This document shows positions 5,369-5,924 of a stretch of DNA of 5,924 nt, in pieces. The position numbers and the translations under genes are program-made. The stretch comes from Candidatus Cloacimonadota bacterium (GTDB lineage Bacteria; Cloacimonadota; Cloacimonadia; Cloacimonadales; TCS61). Within the stretch, counting starts at the first letter, position 1, and each line of letters begins with the position of its first letter. The notes under the pieces were generated by a model. It had not been told where the DNA came from. It searched no databases and worked only from the letters and a program-made list of their open reading frames with translations. The stretch is from assembly GCA_023133395.1 (NCBI GenBank), contig JAGLWO010000526.1, positions 1 to 5,924 of the forward strand, read 5' to 3'.

Positions 5369-5924
5369 TTACTTCTCTATTTCTTCTTTTTCGAATCTTT
5401 TAATAATATTATCAATATCTTTTTTGGGTGATACTATTGTATAAATAGTTCTCCCTTCACTCTTCGTCTGAATTTCAATATCTATCAGCTCTTTTAATTC
5501 ATCCAACAAGCGTTCTAACAATTTAATTCCTAATTCTTTATGAGCTAATTGTCTTCCCCTGAAACGGACAGTAAATTTTACTTTATTATGCTGTTTTAAA
5601 AATTTTAAAGCATTATTTTTTTTGAAGTTGTAATCATGTTCATCTGTGTTGGGTCCGAACTTAACTTCCTTAGTTTGAACGACATGTTGTTTTTTTCTTG
5701 AATCTCTCATTTTACGTTCTTTCTGGTAGTGATATTGACCGAAATCCATAATTTTACACACAGGCGGGTTTGCATTGGGAGATATCTCTACCAGATCAAG
5801 ATCCACTTTTTCAGCTGCTTCTAAAGCTTCAGAGATCGAAACTACTCCAACTTGTTTACCGTCTTCAGAAATAAGTCTAACGGAATTTACTCTGATTTTC
5901 TTATTAATTCTTTCTTTGGGTACA
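5369..5924 (-). CDS. infC: Translation initiation factor IF-3 (start codon beyond right edge)
   Basis: IF3 binds the 30S subunit, keeps subunits apart and checks start codon-initiator tRNA pairing. The frame is open from the right edge to the TAA at 5371-5369, giving 184 visible residues. It begins VPKERINKKIRVNSVRLI, just inside the N-terminal domain, and continues with the N-domain blocks EDGKQVGVVSISEALEAA and LDLVEISPNANPPVCKIMDF. The linker helix is YHYQKERKMRDSRKKQ. The C-terminal domain from about 5680 downwards has VQTKEVKFGPNTDEHDYNFK, VKFTVRFRGRQLAHKELG and IVSPKK. An internal GTG at 5806-5804 is not the start, because conserved N-domain sequence continues upstream of it. Only a few residues are probably missing, so the true start, often a rare AUU in this gene, is not visible. 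KFGPNTDEHDYNFK is close to Bacteroidota/Ignavibacteria-type IF3. Confidence 0.98.
   Translation of the reverse strand, partial: VPKERINKKIRVNSVRLISEDGKQVGVVSISEALEAAEKVDLDLVEISPNANPPVCKIMDFGQYHYQKERKMRDSRKKQHVVQTKEVKFGPNTDEHDYNFKKNNALKFLKQHNKVKFTVRFRGRQLAHKELGIKLLERLLDELKELIDIEIQTKSEGRTIYTIVSPKKDIDNIIKRFEKEEIEK

Noticed and set aside
5804..5806. GTG as the start of infC
   Set aside because: Conserved IF3 N-domain sequence continues upstream in frame to the window edge, so this codon is internal.

Overview
This AT-rich window is a single, densely packed gene cluster read entirely from the minus strand. In transcription order (right to left) it holds infC (5' end outside the window), rpmI, rplT, pheS, pheT, a small coiled-coil protein gene, zapA, a 6S RNA gene (ssrS) and the 5' part of rny, which runs off the left edge. 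All identifications come from reading protein and RNA motifs by eye; no database search was run.

The organism looks like a bacterium of the Bacteroidota/Ignavibacteria/FCB neighbourhood. The pointers are the L20 N-terminus (MPRSVN), the IF3 block KFGPNTDEHDYNFK, and the order pheT - small coiled coil - zapA - 6S RNA - rny. Several genes carry clear Shine-Dalgarno sequences (rpmI, rplT, pheS, rny), which are sparse in classical Bacteroidia. A deeper or sister branch such as Ignavibacteria, Cloacimonadota or a similar lineage is therefore more likely, but the exact phylum cannot be fixed from this window.

Region by region: 5369-5924 encodes translation initiation factor IF3; 4773-5350 encodes ribosomal proteins bL35 and bL20; 1323-4761 encodes both subunits of phenylalanyl-tRNA synthetase; 715-1320 encodes a coiled-coil protein and ZapA, a probable cell-division pair; about 548-714 is a 6S RNA; and 1-519 is the membrane anchor and coiled coil of RNase Y. 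Intergenic gaps are 2 to 31 nt between protein genes. I see no intrinsic terminator and no convincing internal promoter, so one long transcript (or overlapping transcripts) is likely. No gene-free stretch exceeds 300 bases.

Functionally the cluster joins translation initiation, ribosome assembly and tRNA charging to Z-ring assembly, global control of RNA polymerase (6S RNA) and mRNA decay (RNase Y). Most of this is housekeeping biology. The part most worth a second look is the 6S RNA, which starts at the zapA stop codon and lies in what appears to be the 5' leader of the RNase Y gene. I did not find a defence system, mobile element, CRISPR array or other novel accessory system.
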